From assembly GCA_938017505.1 (NCBI GenBank), contig CALIKV010000031.1, forward strand, positions 1-64,000: a stretch of DNA of 64,000 bases. Direction: 5' to 3'. Position 1 is the first letter of the stretch, and every line of letters begins with the position of its first letter. This DNA comes from an uncultured Sulfolobales archaeon (lineage in GTDB: Archaea > Thermoproteota > Thermoprotei_A > Sulfolobales > NBVN01). Shown piece by piece: positions 33,324 through 41,717 of the stretch. The position numbers and the translations under genes are program-made. The notes beneath the pieces were generated by a model. That model ran no database searches and was not told the origin of the DNA. It saw only the letters and a list, made by a program, of their open reading frames with translations.

Positions 33324-33790
33324 AAATTCTCACCCTTATAGAAGCCCCCGTACACCTTATCAGGAGGCCTGTTAAGCCTGATAAATATCAATTGCACGAT
33401 CCTCGAGTTAACTTCTATTTTGATGCCGTGCGGGTTGTTGACCTGCATTAAAGCCTCACCACGCCCCACGTAACCGGGGTCCCACACAGTACACATAACC
33501 ATGACTCCCGACCTAAGCATTGAGGAACGAGGGAAGCATAAAGCTAGGACATCCTCAGGCAGCTCCACGACCTCGCCGAATCTAATTTTGTAAACCCCCG
33601 GCCCTAGAACCCAACAATTATCTTGAGGAGCGACCTCCTCAACCTCAGGCAGTTTCCTCTCATTAAACCCTATTTCCCCACGACTCCTGAACCTGAAGAC
33701 CTGAGAGACCCTCAAATCAATGCCCGCTGGCTGGAGTTGCGTCTCGACGTCGAGTAAACCCCTCACGTATCTAAGTAGCTCCCTGCCCAT
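33320..33790 (-). CDS. dut: dUTPase / dCTP deaminase family nucleotidohydrolase
   Basis: About 156 residues, a member of the DCD/dUTPase family. QLQPAGIDLRVSQVFRF, then CFPRSSMLRSGVM and TVWDPGYVGRGEALMQVNNPHG are conserved motifs (substrate-binding RSS, the beta-hairpin and DxGYxG). It hydrolyses dUTP to dUMP, or may be a bifunctional dCTP deaminase. The loop residues distinguishing the two were not resolved by eye. I choose ATG 33790 (MGRELLRYV); the track start at TTG 33814 adds eight residues. Two TATA-like ATATAA elements lie at about 33818-33842. First gene of a four-gene operon. Confidence 0.85.
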   Translation of the reverse strand: MGRELLRYVRGLLDVETQLQPAGIDLRVSQVFRFRSRGEIGFNERKLPEVEEVAPQDNCWVLGPGVYKIRFGEVVELPEDVLALCFPRSSMLRSGVMVMCTVWDPGYVGRGEALMQVNNPHGIKIEVNSRIVQLIFIRLNRPPDKVYGGFYKGENL

Positions 33791-33967
33791 AATCAGCGTC
33801 CCGACCACCAACAAACCTTATATGCGCAGGGATTTTATATGCTGACCTGTTTTGATTTCTGTCGAGTAAAATTATTTAAAAATCTTATTATAAAAGATCA
33901 ATGAATATGCTGCAGTATAATGTAGTTTTTATATCAAAACATTGAGGGGAGGTTTATAGGGGGGTTA

Positions 33968-33977
33968 AATTTATAAG
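33968..33977 (+). promoter_or_regulatory. TATA box of the SpeD-family gene
   Basis: GGTTAAATTTATAAGG, about 32-41 nt before the ATG at 34009. The divergent promoter for the dUTPase operon is roughly 130 nt away on the other strand, so the 33815-34008 gap holds two promoters. Confidence 0.45.
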
Positions 33978-34008
33978 GAGTGGCGAAGACAATATTGGGG
34001 GAGCGTCA

Positions 34009-34398
34009 ATGGTCAGGCCCAGTGTATTGATGTGTGGTGGAAAAAGTATTGAGGCTAGGGTTTATGGTAGACATGTTTACGGTAGTCTCTACGACTGCGA
34101 CGCTGAGGTCCTCTCAGACCCTAAGTATTTGGAGGGGGTTGTTAATGAGGCTGCTCGCATAGGCAACATGACGCTCCTCGATGTCAGGATGTGGTACATG
34201 AAGCCCGGCGTCAGCGTTGTAGGCATTATATTGGAGTCACATATAACGATACATACGTGGCCTGAGTACAGCTTCGCCACAGTGGACGTCTACTCCTGTG
34301 GTAGACACACGGACCCGTTGAGCGCGTTCAAGCACATCGTAGAGGCTCTGAAAGCAAGTAGATACGAGTTAGAGATCGTTGATAGGTCTCTAACTTAA
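34009..34398 (+). CDS. speD: AdoMetDC/ArgDC family pyruvoyl decarboxylase
   Basis: 129 residues of the short SpeD family. The self-cleavage site is [25 protein letters not shown], with the serine (S77) that becomes the pyruvoyl group, the active His and Cys84-equivalent in YSCG. In crenarchaea this family has split into S-adenosylmethionine decarboxylase (spermidine synthesis) and arginine decarboxylase (first polyamine step). The sequence here does not decide between them. The gene is alone, with its own promoter. Confidence 0.9.
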   Translation: MVRPSVLMCGGKSIEARVYGRHVYGSLYDCDAEVLSDPKYLEGVVNEAARIGNMTLLDVRMWYMKPGVSVVGIILESHITIHTWPEYSFATVDVYSCGRHTDPLSAFKHIVEALKASRYELEIVDRSLT

Positions 34399-34502
34399 AG
34401 GAAGTCCCTTGCCAACACTCCAGGCTCGCCCTAAAGGACGGGAAGGAGGTCAGTTACCATGGTTTAAGACTCCTAAGAACTAGCAATATTAGGTGAGTTA
34501 CG

Positions 34503-35582
34503 TTGAGCGACGTTCTAGTCATCGGCGCCGGACCTGGTGGATTGCTGTCTTCCCACGCACTCCTTAAGAAGGGGTTTAACGTCAGCATTTACGAGGAGCA
34601 CAGCAATGTAGGTCTACCCAAACACTGTAGCGGTCTCGTGAGCAGCTACGTCGTTAACTCGCTAGGGCCCCTGGCTAGGGACCAGGTGTTAAGCAAGTTC
34701 ACAGAGTATAGAGTCAGGGTGATTGAGAAAGGACTCATTCACGACCAACTAATACTGAGCTTCCGTGAACCCGTTTACCTCATAGACAGGGTTGGGTTTG
34801 AAGCTTCACTGCGTGAAGCCGTGGAGAGCTACGGCGGTAAGTTACGTTTAAGAACCCGCGTTACTGAGGCGAGGGTAGACGAGGGCTTATTGAGGACTAA
34901 GGAGGGCTGGGCGGGGGGCGACCTAATAATAGTTAGCGAGGGCGCCTTGAGAACGATCGTCAGGAAGTCACAGGTATGCGACGTGAGCGAGGCGTTAATA
35001 GGTCCTCAGGCCTTGGTTAGGCTGGGTAGAGTGAGTGATACTGTTGAGGTGATCACGTTCCCGCCGCTCGGGGTTAATGGATTCGGGTGGGTCATACCTG
35101 TCGACGATAAACATGTAGTAGTAGGGTTAGTAACGAACTCTAAAGCGGCCGGACGCCTACTTAAGTACATCGTGCATAAGGTTGCTGGGGAGTTAAGCCC
35201 CTCGGACGTCGCTGTGAGAGAGTTCTTCGGAGGGCTCGTCCCAGTCGATAAGCCGTGCAGAGAACTTCTCGGCAGCAAGCACATCGTAGTCGGGGATGCT
35301 GCATCCATAGTGAAACCCCTGACTAAGGGTGGGCTGTACCCATTAGTCAAGGAGGTGGAGGCCCTGGAGACCTCCTTAAGGGGTGAGCACATCGATATTG
35401 ACTTGTTCAACGCTAGATTCGGTGAAACCCTAAGACTCCTCAACACACAACACGCAACTCTCAAAGCCATTCGTCGACTGGGGGGCTACCACAACCTGGT
35501 AAAACTAGCTGTTAAGCTGGGGCTAAGGGAGATCAAGTTAATGGATTACGACAGGTTAGTGTCTTTGCCAGCTGTTTCATGA
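34503..35582 (+). CDS. Geranylgeranyl reductase family flavoprotein
   Basis: 359 residues. The N-terminus DVLVIGAGPGGLLSSHALLKKGFNVSIYEEH is the FAD-binding Rossmann motif, followed by GLPKHCSGLVS (cysteine in the family-typical place) and VVGDAASIVKPLTKGGLY, the second FAD motif. Archaeal members hydrogenate the isoprenoid double bonds of membrane lipids, so this fits with the prenyltransferase a few kilobases away. Start is TTG. Related enzymes act on quinones or other isoprenoids. Confidence 0.82.
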   Translation: MSDVLVIGAGPGGLLSSHALLKKGFNVSIYEEHSNVGLPKHCSGLVSSYVVNSLGPLARDQVLSKFTEYRVRVIEKGLIHDQLILSFREPVYLIDRVGFEASLREAVESYGGKLRLRTRVTEARVDEGLLRTKEGWAGGDLIIVSEGALRTIVRKSQVCDVSEALIGPQALVRLGRVSDTVEVITFPPLGVNGFGWVIPVDDKHVVVGLVTNSKAAGRLLKYIVHKVAGELSPSDVAVREFFGGLVPVDKPCRELLGSKHIVVGDAASIVKPLTKGGLYPLVKEVEALETSLRGEHIDIDLFNARFGETLRLLNTQHATLKAIRRLGGYHNLVKLAVKLGLREIKLMDYDRLVSLPAVS

Positions 35583-35740
35583 TGGAAAGACTTAAGCGTT
35601 GGTGATGTTGAGTGCTCTAGATGGATAAGATAAGTGCCCCGAAAAGAGCGCTCCACAAGCCTTCAGATTGAGGGTCTTTCCCCGCCCACGAAGCTCTTCG
35701 ACGAGCACGTGAGGAGGTGGAAAGAGTCCTATCTGACGGG

Positions 35741-35840
35741 GGAGGTCGATGAAAGCTCCGACGGACTCGTGAGGGGCTTTAGGCTAGTGAATCCCAAGAA
35801 CCACGCATGTCTATCAAAGACTACGTAGTTCTGAACCCTA
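35741..35840 (+). repeat. Hairpin element related to IS200/IS605 right end (copy 3, no gene)
   Basis: 100 nt on the plus strand, colinear with the 16.1-kb copy: GAGGTCGATGA, GACTCGTGAGG, GCTTTAGGCTA, then GTCTATCAAAGACTACGTAG and TCTGAACCC. The overlapping ORF 35634..35828 (64 aa) is probably just the decayed 3' end of an element, not a gene. The 35583-35964 gap contains nothing else I can name. Confidence 0.6.
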
Positions 35841-35964
35841 CGACCCTGTGACGACCTTTATCGAGCTGGAGACTGCCTCAAGTCGCTGGGCCGCGATCTT
35901 GCGGAGACCCGCTTAGCACAAGCATTTATTTACCGGTTAACCAGGTATGAATTGGTGGTATTGC

Positions 35965-36297
35965 ATGTCTGAAGGGTTTCTAGTAACCACCCTTGAGGCA
36001 TTACCTGGCTATAAAGTCAGGAAGGTTCTAGGCTTAGTTAGCGGTAGCGTCGTTAGAGCCAGAAACATAGGCAGGGACATAGTAGCGGGCCTCAGGAACC
36101 TGGCTGGCGGTGAGATAGTTGAGTATACGGAGCTCTTAGCCAGTTCCAGAGACGAGGCCCTCTCTAGGATGATCGAGAAAGCTAAGGCTCTGGGGGCGAA
36201 CGCCGTCCTCGGGGCCAGGTTCGCATCTTCAGCTGTAATGAGCGGTGCAGCGGAGATAGTTGCCTACGGTACTGCCGTCATTATAGAGCCTGAGTAG
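35965..36297 (+). CDS. YbjQ/UPF0145 family protein
   Basis: About 110 residues of the YbjQ (DUF74, UPF0145) family. It starts MSEGFLVTTLEALPGYKVRKVLGLVSGSVVRARNIGRDIVAGLRNLAGGEIVEYTELL, then ARSRDEALSRMIEKAKALGANAVLGARF, the family pattern. The fold is a small pentameric alpha/beta barrel-like assembly of unknown role, once called heavy-metal-binding. I choose ATG 35965 rather than 35947 because the family begins with a methionine close to FLVTT. Confidence 0.88.
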   Translation: MSEGFLVTTLEALPGYKVRKVLGLVSGSVVRARNIGRDIVAGLRNLAGGEIVEYTELLASSRDEALSRMIEKAKALGANAVLGARFASSAVMSGAAEIVAYGTAVIIEPE

Positions 36298-36343
36298 AAT
36301 CGGTCCGTGACCGGAGACCCGCACGTCTTCAAGGCGGCGTGGC

Positions 36344-37528
36344 TCAGATAGGTGGAGCGCCGACTAACTCGCGTATGAAGATAGTGGCGTACGTCGACGG
36401 TTTCAGGAGGAAACACAGAGACGCGTTGTTTTCGTTCAGCTCAAGCGTTAGTTCCTGTAAGGTGAAGGTCGTCTCTCGAGCGCCTTCTCTGAGGTATCTA
36501 GAGTAAGCACTCTTGCTAGTTAGCTCCTTGAGCTCCTCCGCAACCAGCTTTATCGACTCCTGAGCACATTTGTCAGGAGTCCTCACGTTCGTTCCGGGCA
36601 GCGGTAGGACCTCGCACGTGCGCTCTAACTCATCAACGCCGCCGAAGGAGAGAGCCAGCCTACTCAGAGACAGGTTGAATAAGTACGATTGAAACGCCTC
36701 CACGTACATCTTGAGAAGCCACTCGTCAATCACCCTCAGCGTCCTCCGTAAGTCCCTCCCCTTAATCAACTCCCTCAGCAGCAACCTTTCAAACCTGAAC
36801 TTCCTCGGGAAGAGGTCCAGAGCCTCCTTCAAGTCACCTCTATCATACGCCCTCCTAGCTTCAGCGACTCCAGAGGACTCCGTAGGATACGGCCTGCCAA
36901 GGATTAAGTCCACCGCCTCCCTCAAATCCCCCTTCAAAAGGGCTTTGCCAACGAGATGCGTTACCGGCCTCCTGCTGCCGAACCTCTGGTAACCGTAGTA
37001 ATTGAGGAAACTCACCGACCTGTATCTAGTCCTCAACTCATTCAAAGTAGCAGCATCAACCGCGTTAAGCCCGCTCAGACTAACCTCAAAAAGATTACCT
37101 CCCAACTCACCCCTCCTCAACATCGTCTCATCATAACCGCGGAAGAAGAGCATAACCCTCCCCCCAAACAACTCGTAATTACTCCTGAACACGTCGCCGG
37201 GCCTACACTTAATGGTTACAAACTGGCACGTGAAGCCCTCAGCATCTTTAATCCCCGCGTAAGCAACTTCAGAGCCCAGGGCCCTTGAGACCAGCCTAAC
37301 CGCGTCAGGCGTGGGCAAATTCTCCTTGCACAAGACATACCTGAGGACCTCACCATGAAGACAGGTGACCACCTCACTAACTGAAGCCCTCTCACTAGGT
37401 AATGCTTGAACACCGTTAACGTCCACCTCATAAACCTTGAAGTCCCCCCCACCCTTCTCAAACCTAACGCCGTCGCTGAGTCTCAATTCAGGCCTGCTGA
37501 ACACCAGAACACCTATAGACCTATCCAA
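36344..37528 (-). CDS. truD: tRNA pseudouridine synthase TruD
   Basis: 394 residues of the TruD family, making pseudouridine at tRNA position 13. The catalytic aspartate is in YAGIKDAEGFTCQFVTIKC (D95), and NYYGYQRFGSRRPVTHLVGKALLKGDL is the conserved TruD signature loop. The long insertion domain typical of archaeal TruD follows. The start is TTG 37528 and the frame is open upstream; a TATA-like CTAAATAAAAG lies at about 37598-37608. It lies downstream of pth2 on the same strand, a common archaeal pairing. Confidence 0.9.
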   Translation of the reverse strand: MDRSIGVLVFSRPELRLSDGVRFEKGGGDFKVYEVDVNGVQALPSERASVSEVVTCLHGEVLRYVLCKENLPTPDAVRLVSRALGSEVAYAGIKDAEGFTCQFVTIKCRPGDVFRSNYELFGGRVMLFFRGYDETMLRRGELGGNLFEVSLSGLNAVDAATLNELRTRYRSVSFLNYYGYQRFGSRRPVTHLVGKALLKGDLREAVDLILGRPYPTESSGVAEARRAYDRGDLKEALDLFPRKFRFERLLLRELIKGRDLRRTLRVIDEWLLKMYVEAFQSYLFNLSLSRLALSFGGVDELERTCEVLPLPGTNVRTPDKCAQESIKLVAEELKELTSKSAYSRYLREGARETTFTLQELTLELNENNASLCFLLKPSTYATIFIRELVGAPPI

Positions 37529-37708
37529 CCAGTGTTCAGAGAGCGTTAACCCTGTTGAGCGCGTTCCAGGCCCTACCTTAGCTCCCTTTCCGCTCTTTTA
37601 TTTAGATGTTATTAGCCTGGCTGACAGCCCTCCCCTCACGAATACTGCGTCGCAGTTCAGCCCTTGCCCTCAGCTTTGGGGGCTTGAGCCTCATCCGCTA
37701 CTAGCACG

Positions 37709-38071
37709 TTAGAGGAGCCTCAGATCCCCCGTCACTTTATCAATCAAGTTCTCGGGAGCTGGTCCTATCCCAACAGCTGTGACTGTCCCCTCAGGAAGTT
37801 CCGTGAGTCCCGCGTCAGCTATTATTGATGTCGGGAGCCCCAGCCTCCTGGCTTCTTCGTAATGCTTAGTGAGTTCCTCCAGACTGGACACCTTGAGAAC
37901 CACTTTCTTCTGTCCCTCAACCAACCATTCATCAACCCAATCCTTCTTAGTCTTGAGACCCTCCAGGAGTGCTGTAACTGACGCGTGAGCCACCTGCACA
38001 GCTAGCTTACCTTTACTCATCTCGAGATCAGCACGTATCAGTATGACTTGCTTGTGCTTGAACACCGACAT
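37709..38071 (-). CDS. pth2: Peptidyl-tRNA hydrolase, archaeal/eukaryotic type (Pth2)
   Basis: About 120 residues. [35 protein letters not shown] and [65 protein letters not shown] are the Pth2 hallmarks, including the catalytic loop. It releases tRNA from stalled peptidyl-tRNA. I start it at ATG 38071 immediately after the upstream stop (TGAGATG), rather than TTG 38089 which overlaps the upstream gene. Third or fourth gene of a cluster with three small proteins. Confidence 0.92.
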   Translation of the reverse strand: MSVFKHKQVILIRADLEMSKGKLAVQVAHASVTALLEGLKTKKDWVDEWLVEGQKKVVLKVSSLEELTKHYEEARRLGLPTSIIADAGLTELPEGTVTAVGIGPAPENLIDKVTGDLRLL

Positions 38072-38072
38072 C

Positions 38073-38408
38073 TCAGAGACCCTCAACACCTGTTTGAGTC
38101 AGCTTCTCCACGACCTTACTCAGCGTCTCACGCGTCCTGGCCTCAACGCATTTAACCAGAGCACCTACGTTCATGGCCTCATTCTTCCTGGCTAAGTCCT
38201 TGCATTCAGATATGAAGGCCCTCTTATCGATTTCAAGGATGTAGTATTGGGTTTGAGGTATCTTCCTAAGGGCTACTTCCCTGTGTATACCGGCGGATAC
38301 CAGTAATCGACTTACTACCTGATACTCGGACACGGTTAGGATGCTGAAGCCGAAGCTCTGCATGTGATTAACTATCCTGTTCCTCAGCTCACTTAGAGAC
38401 GATCCCAT
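38073..38408 (-). CDS. Hypothetical small protein upstream of pth2
   Basis: 111 residues, not recognised. The sequence is helical with one beta section ([37 protein letters not shown]). It starts at ATG inside the 3' end of the next gene upstream (20-nt overlap) and ends one base before the Pth2 ATG. A translational or ribosome-linked role is suggested only by neighbours. Confidence 0.5.
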   Translation of the reverse strand: MGSSLSELRNRIVNHMQSFGFSILTVSEYQVVSRLLVSAGIHREVALRKIPQTQYYILEIDKRAFISECKDLARKNEAMNVGALVKCVEARTRETLSKVVEKLTQTGVEGL

Positions 38409-38721
38409 ACCTCTTTACCAATAACTTCAGTGAGTCGAACAGGCATTTAAGCATCTTCAACGTCAAGGAGTTACCGCCTTGCAGTACCCTCACCTTAAGC
38501 TTCCTGTAGACGGCTTTGGAGAGTAGGTTACCATCTGAATCGAATATCAGGATCTCCCCGCTCACCCTGCCCTGCGGGTTGAGGGTGAAGGAAGCCTGAA
38601 CAGCGAACGAGTCCTCAGGGATCACCACTCTATGTAGTTCGGCATTCCCCACGGCATAAGTCGGTCTCTCACCGACCTTCTCAACAACGCTGTAGTTGAC
38701 TTTCTCACAGTCTTTATTCAT
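38389..38721 (-). CDS. Hypothetical small beta-rich protein
   Basis: About 111 residues from ATG 38721 (MNKDCEKVNYSVVEKVG); the ORF track begins at 38802, but that overlaps the upstream gene by 50 nt and begins with a basic, low-quality stretch. The residues ELHRVVIPEDSFAVQASFTLNPQGRVSGEILIFDSDGNLLSKAVYRKLKVRVL form a strand-rich domain. Family not recognised. It overlaps both neighbours' reading frames slightly, as is common in this cluster. Confidence 0.5.
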   Translation of the reverse strand: MNKDCEKVNYSVVEKVGERPTYAVGNAELHRVVIPEDSFAVQASFTLNPQGRVSGEILIFDSDGNLLSKAVYRKLKVRVLQGGNSLTLKMLKCLFDSLKLLVKRYGIVSK

Positions 38722-38752
38722 CACGACGTAGAGGGAGGTCCTCTTGTGGAGG

Positions 38753-39040
38753 TTACTCCGGCTCCTCGACCTTTCCATCCTCAGTGGCAGGGGCTTCTTC
38801 AACCCTCCCGACCTCCAGCGCCTTAAACTCCTTGAACCCCTTAATCACTATCATGAAACCCTCCTCAAACGTGTATGGTGTGACTCGAACCTCTTCGACC
38901 TTGCCGAAGTCCAGGACAACCCTACGACCCCCTCTGAAATCCTGAACCTCACTTAACTTACCCTCAAGGTCGTAGATGCTGACCCTAGCACCCTCCTTAC
39001 TGAGGTGTACTACAGCCGTAACCAAGTACCCACACCACAA
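38753..39040 (-). CDS. Hypothetical small protein, first gene of the pth2 cluster
   Basis: 95 residues, beta-rich (ARVSIYDLEGKLSEVQDFRGGRRVVLDFGKVEEVRVTPYTFEEGFMIVIKGFKE) with an acidic, disordered C-terminus EEAPATEDGKVEEPE. Start may be TTG 39040 or TTG 39025 (39025 gives LVTAVVHLSKEG). Function unknown. No promoter element stands out in the 120 nt to the divergent TRAM gene beyond general AT richness. Confidence 0.45.
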   Translation of the reverse strand: MWCGYLVTAVVHLSKEGARVSIYDLEGKLSEVQDFRGGRRVVLDFGKVEEVRVTPYTFEEGFMIVIKGFKEFKALEVGRVEEAPATEDGKVEEPE

Positions 39041-39162
39041 TAAATAAACTCAAGCTCTATTAAAGACGTGGATCCACGAGCATGTCATTTATAAGCCCTA
39101 AACACGTTTATTATAATGTGTAGAAGTCATGTACGTATCTCTAGGTAAGACAGGTGGAGTGA

Positions 39163-39453
39163 ATGACTAAATACAGGAAATATTCTGACCCATACTCAGT
39201 AAACGTCCAACGCTTCAGCATATACTACGATAGGAGTGGCAGAGCTAAGTCAAACCCTCAGGTTGGTGACGAGATAACTGTGAAGATCGTTGAGGTCGAC
39301 GGTGAGGGTAGAGGCATAGGGTACCATAACGACAGTAAGGTGGTCGTGCCGAGGGCGGTCTTAGGGGAGAAGGTAAGGGTTGTGGTTAGGAAGATTGAGA
39401 ACGGCGTTCTATACGCATCCGTCGCCGAGAGATTAGGGATCTCAAGGAAGTAG
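39163..39453 (+). CDS. TRAM domain protein
   Basis: 96 residues with a C-terminal TRAM RNA-binding domain: PQVGDEITVKIVEVDGEGRGIGYHNDSKVVVPRAVLGEKVRVVVRKIENGVLYASV. The N-terminal 35 residues (MTKYRKYSDPYSVNVQRFSIYYDRSGRAK) are basic and aromatic. Stand-alone archaeal TRAM proteins bind RNA and may act as chaperones. Good SD (GGTGGA) 5-8 nt before the ATG. Divergent to the pth2 cluster. Confidence 0.85.
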   Translation: MTKYRKYSDPYSVNVQRFSIYYDRSGRAKSNPQVGDEITVKIVEVDGEGRGIGYHNDSKVVVPRAVLGEKVRVVVRKIENGVLYASVAERLGISRK

Positions 39454-39521
39454 CTGTTATGGAGCTTCCTTAAGACTTGGTGATCAGCATTATTAAGATG
39501 CCGCCCTAGAATATTACTTGG

Positions 39522-41717
39522 GTGCCTGAATTGAGCGATGAGTCGAGTAAGGTCTTAGCCGAGCTGTTATGGACGGAGAAGTATCGGCCGAAGACTCTTG
39601 ACGAGGTAGTGAATCAGGGCGAGATCGTCCTGAGGCTCAGGCAGTTCATAAAGGAGAGGAACACACCTCACCTACTATTCGCGGGCCCTCCAGGGACGGG
39701 CAAGACTACAGTGGCACACGCGTTTGCCCACGACCTCTACGGAAGCGACTACAGGCCGTACTTCCTTGAACTCAACGCATCTGTGTCTAAGGATAGCCCG
39801 GTGCTCGTTAGGGTGAACGAGAAAGTTATGAGGATCACCTTCGGGGACCTGGACAACATGTTTTTCAGCGACCCAGCTCAGGAGTACGTGAAGGTTGATG
39901 GCCTTGAAGTTCTGACTCAGGCAGGCGGCAGGGTAGTGTGGGGTAAGGTGAAGTACTTAATACGGCATAGAACCTCTAAGATACTGAGGGTTAAAGTCGA
40001 AGGCGGTGAGGTGAAACTCACAGGCAATCACTCGGTAATGATGCTGGACTGTGAAGGGAGGCTCGTAACTAAACACGCTAGCGAGCTAAAACCCGGGGAC
40101 TACCTCATCTCCTTCATCGCTAATCCGAGGAGCCGTGGAGAGTCCGTTAACGCCCGCTGTGCTGGGGCCTCACAGTCCTTGAGAGTAAACAGCGAGGAGG
40201 GAGGCGCCCTCAGGCTGCTTGCTGTCGAGGAACGTGAAGGACTGGAGGGAGGGGGGGCTTATCAAGCCATTTGGACCCTGAGCTATCCTCGAGAGAGAGT
40301 TTTAACAGGCAAAGCGATAGAGATATCCGCGTCCGCGGGCTTACCGTACTACGCGGGCCTAGGGGTGATCGATGAGGGATTACCTGACTTCATCTGCGAA
40401 TTAAGATATCGCCTGGGGGAGGCGTTCCTAAAGGGGATGCGAGACCGGGGTGGAAGTGGTTTGCGAGGTGGTGCAGTAAGGATCTCCCCCGTCTCCGACA
40501 CCCTGCTTGCAGACATGGCCTGGCTTGGCAGGCTAGCTGGAATTGAAACTTCAGTACGTGAGGGGGAGGTTGGGCTCGTATGGAAGGGTTCGACGAAGCA
40601 CGGGAGGTCTGGTCTTCTACCGATAGGGCCTTTCACCAAGTTTCTTGAGAGGGTGGACAACAAGATCCGGACTGACTGGAGGTATCTGCTGGAACACGCT
40701 TCATACGGGGGTGAAGGACGAGCTCCTAAGGACGTGTTAGTGGAGATCCTGGAGTCCGTAGACAGGAAGCTGTTAAACCCTAAGGAGAGGCTCGTATACG
40801 ACACGCTCTATAAACTTGCGACGTCAGACCTACACGTCGTTAGGATTAAGGGTGTTGAAGTCCTAGACTACGACGATTACGTGTACGACGTATCCGTGCC
40901 TGGCAACGAAACGTTCTTCGCTGGAGCCATACCAATACTCTTACACAACTCTGATGAGAGAGGCATCGAGGTCATCAGGACTAAGGTCAAGGAGTTCGCT
41001 AGGAGTAGGATGCCAGGCAACGTGCCCTTTAAACTAATACTCTTAGACGAGTCGGATAATATGACGAGCGATGCTCAGCAGGCGTTGAGGAGGCTTATGG
41101 AGATGTACGTGGCCGTCACGAGGTTTATCCTAGTCGCTAACTACCCGAGCAAGATCATCGAGCCTATTCAATCCAGGTGCGCCGTCTTCAGATTCGTCCC
41201 CTTAAGTAGGGAGGACGTTGTTGAGAGGCTCGCGTGGATATGTGGTAAGGAGGGCGTGAAGTTTTCTCAGGACGCGCTGAACTCCATATACGAGTTAAGC
41301 GAGGGTGACATGAGGAAAGCCATAAACATACTTCAAACCACAGCGGCTCTGGGCGGGGTTACCGTATCTAACGTGTATAGGGTCGTCGGCCTAGCTCACC
41401 CGAAGGAGGTGAGGGAGATGATCGGGGCTGCCTTAAGCGGCGACTTCATCAGGGCTAGGGGGATCTTGAGGAATTTAATGGTTACCTACGGTCTCTCGGG
41501 CATTGACGTGTTGAAGCAGATGCACAGGGAGATCACGTCCTCCGAGGTCGAGTTGCCTGAAGAAGTGAAAGTCGAGCTAGCTGATTACATAGGGGAGATC
41601 CAATTCCGGCTGGTTGAAGGCGCTGACGAGGAGATCCAGCTTGACGCTTTACTGGCCAGGCTCACTGCCGTAGGGAAGAAGGTGTTGGGGGTAGCTCCTA
41701 AACGTGTCAGCAAGTAG
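39522..41717 (+). CDS. rfcS: Replication factor C small subunit with intein
   Basis: 731 codons; about 341 residues are clamp-loader (AAA+) and 390 are an inserted intein. The extein reads WTEKYRPKTLDEVV, Walker A GPPGTGKTT (about 55-63), then FLELNA, and after the intein SDERGIEVIRTKVKEF, LILLDESDNM (Walker B with DE) and QSRCAVFRF (SRC arginine finger). RfcS with RfcL loads the PCNA clamp at primer termini. The intein sits at LELNA/SDERG, in a very conserved box next to the Walker sequences. The gene overlaps rfcL by 14 nt and is made with it. Without splicing the ATPase would be inactive. Confidence 0.95.
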   Translation: MPELSDESSKVLAELLWTEKYRPKTLDEVVNQGEIVLRLRQFIKERNTPHLLFAGPPGTGKTTVAHAFAHDLYGSDYRPYFLELNASVSKDSPVLVRVNEKVMRITFGDLDNMFFSDPAQEYVKVDGLEVLTQAGGRVVWGKVKYLIRHRTSKILRVKVEGGEVKLTGNHSVMMLDCEGRLVTKHASELKPGDYLISFIANPRSRGESVNARCAGASQSLRVNSEEGGALRLLAVEEREGLEGGGAYQAIWTLSYPRERVLTGKAIEISASAGLPYYAGLGVIDEGLPDFICELRYRLGEAFLKGMRDRGGSGLRGGAVRISPVSDTLLADMAWLGRLAGIETSVREGEVGLVWKGSTKHGRSGLLPIGPFTKFLERVDNKIRTDWRYLLEHASYGGEGRAPKDVLVEILESVDRKLLNPKERLVYDTLYKLATSDLHVVRIKGVEVLDYDDYVYDVSVPGNETFFAGAIPILLHNSDERGIEVIRTKVKEFARSRMPGNVPFKLILLDESDNMTSDAQQALRRLMEMYVAVTRFILVANYPSKIIEPIQSRCAVFRFVPLSREDVVERLAWICGKEGVKFSQDALNSIYELSEGDMRKAINILQTTAALGGVTVSNVYRVVGLAHPKEVREMIGAALSGDFIRARGILRNLMVTYGLSGIDVLKQMHREITSSEVELPEEVKVELADYIGEIQFRLVEGADEEIQLDALLARLTAVGKKVLGVAPKRVSK
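39780..40949 (+). mobile_element. Intein in rfcS, Ser1 type, endonuclease decayed
   Basis: 390 residues in frame. It begins with Ser (S87 of the precursor, SVSKDSPVLVRV), has the block B-like GNHSVMML, and ends VYDVSVPGNETFFAGAIPILLHN before the extein Ser. So Ser is both position 1 and +1, and the HN penultimate pair is intact, consistent with an active splice. The middle region EAFLKGMRDRGGSG, followed by SDTLLADMAWLGRLAGIETSV, matches a LAGLIDADG segment where the metal-binding Asp is replaced (MRDRGG for xxDGDG). A central region of about 120 residues with low-complexity repeats looks eroded. Homing is probably lost. Confidence 0.85.

Noticed and set aside
35006-35470. 154-aa antisense ORF in the reductase gene
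   Set aside because: Antisense to a clear FAD protein; no independent motif.
37529-37708. Possible C/D box small RNA between truD and pth2
   Set aside because: A GGATGAG and CTGA pair exists on the minus strand, but boxes are imperfect and no k-turn or conserved guide can be shown.
40349-40804. 151-aa antisense ORF within the rfcS intein
   Set aside because: Serine/proline-rich antisense frame of the intein; not a nested endonuclease gene.
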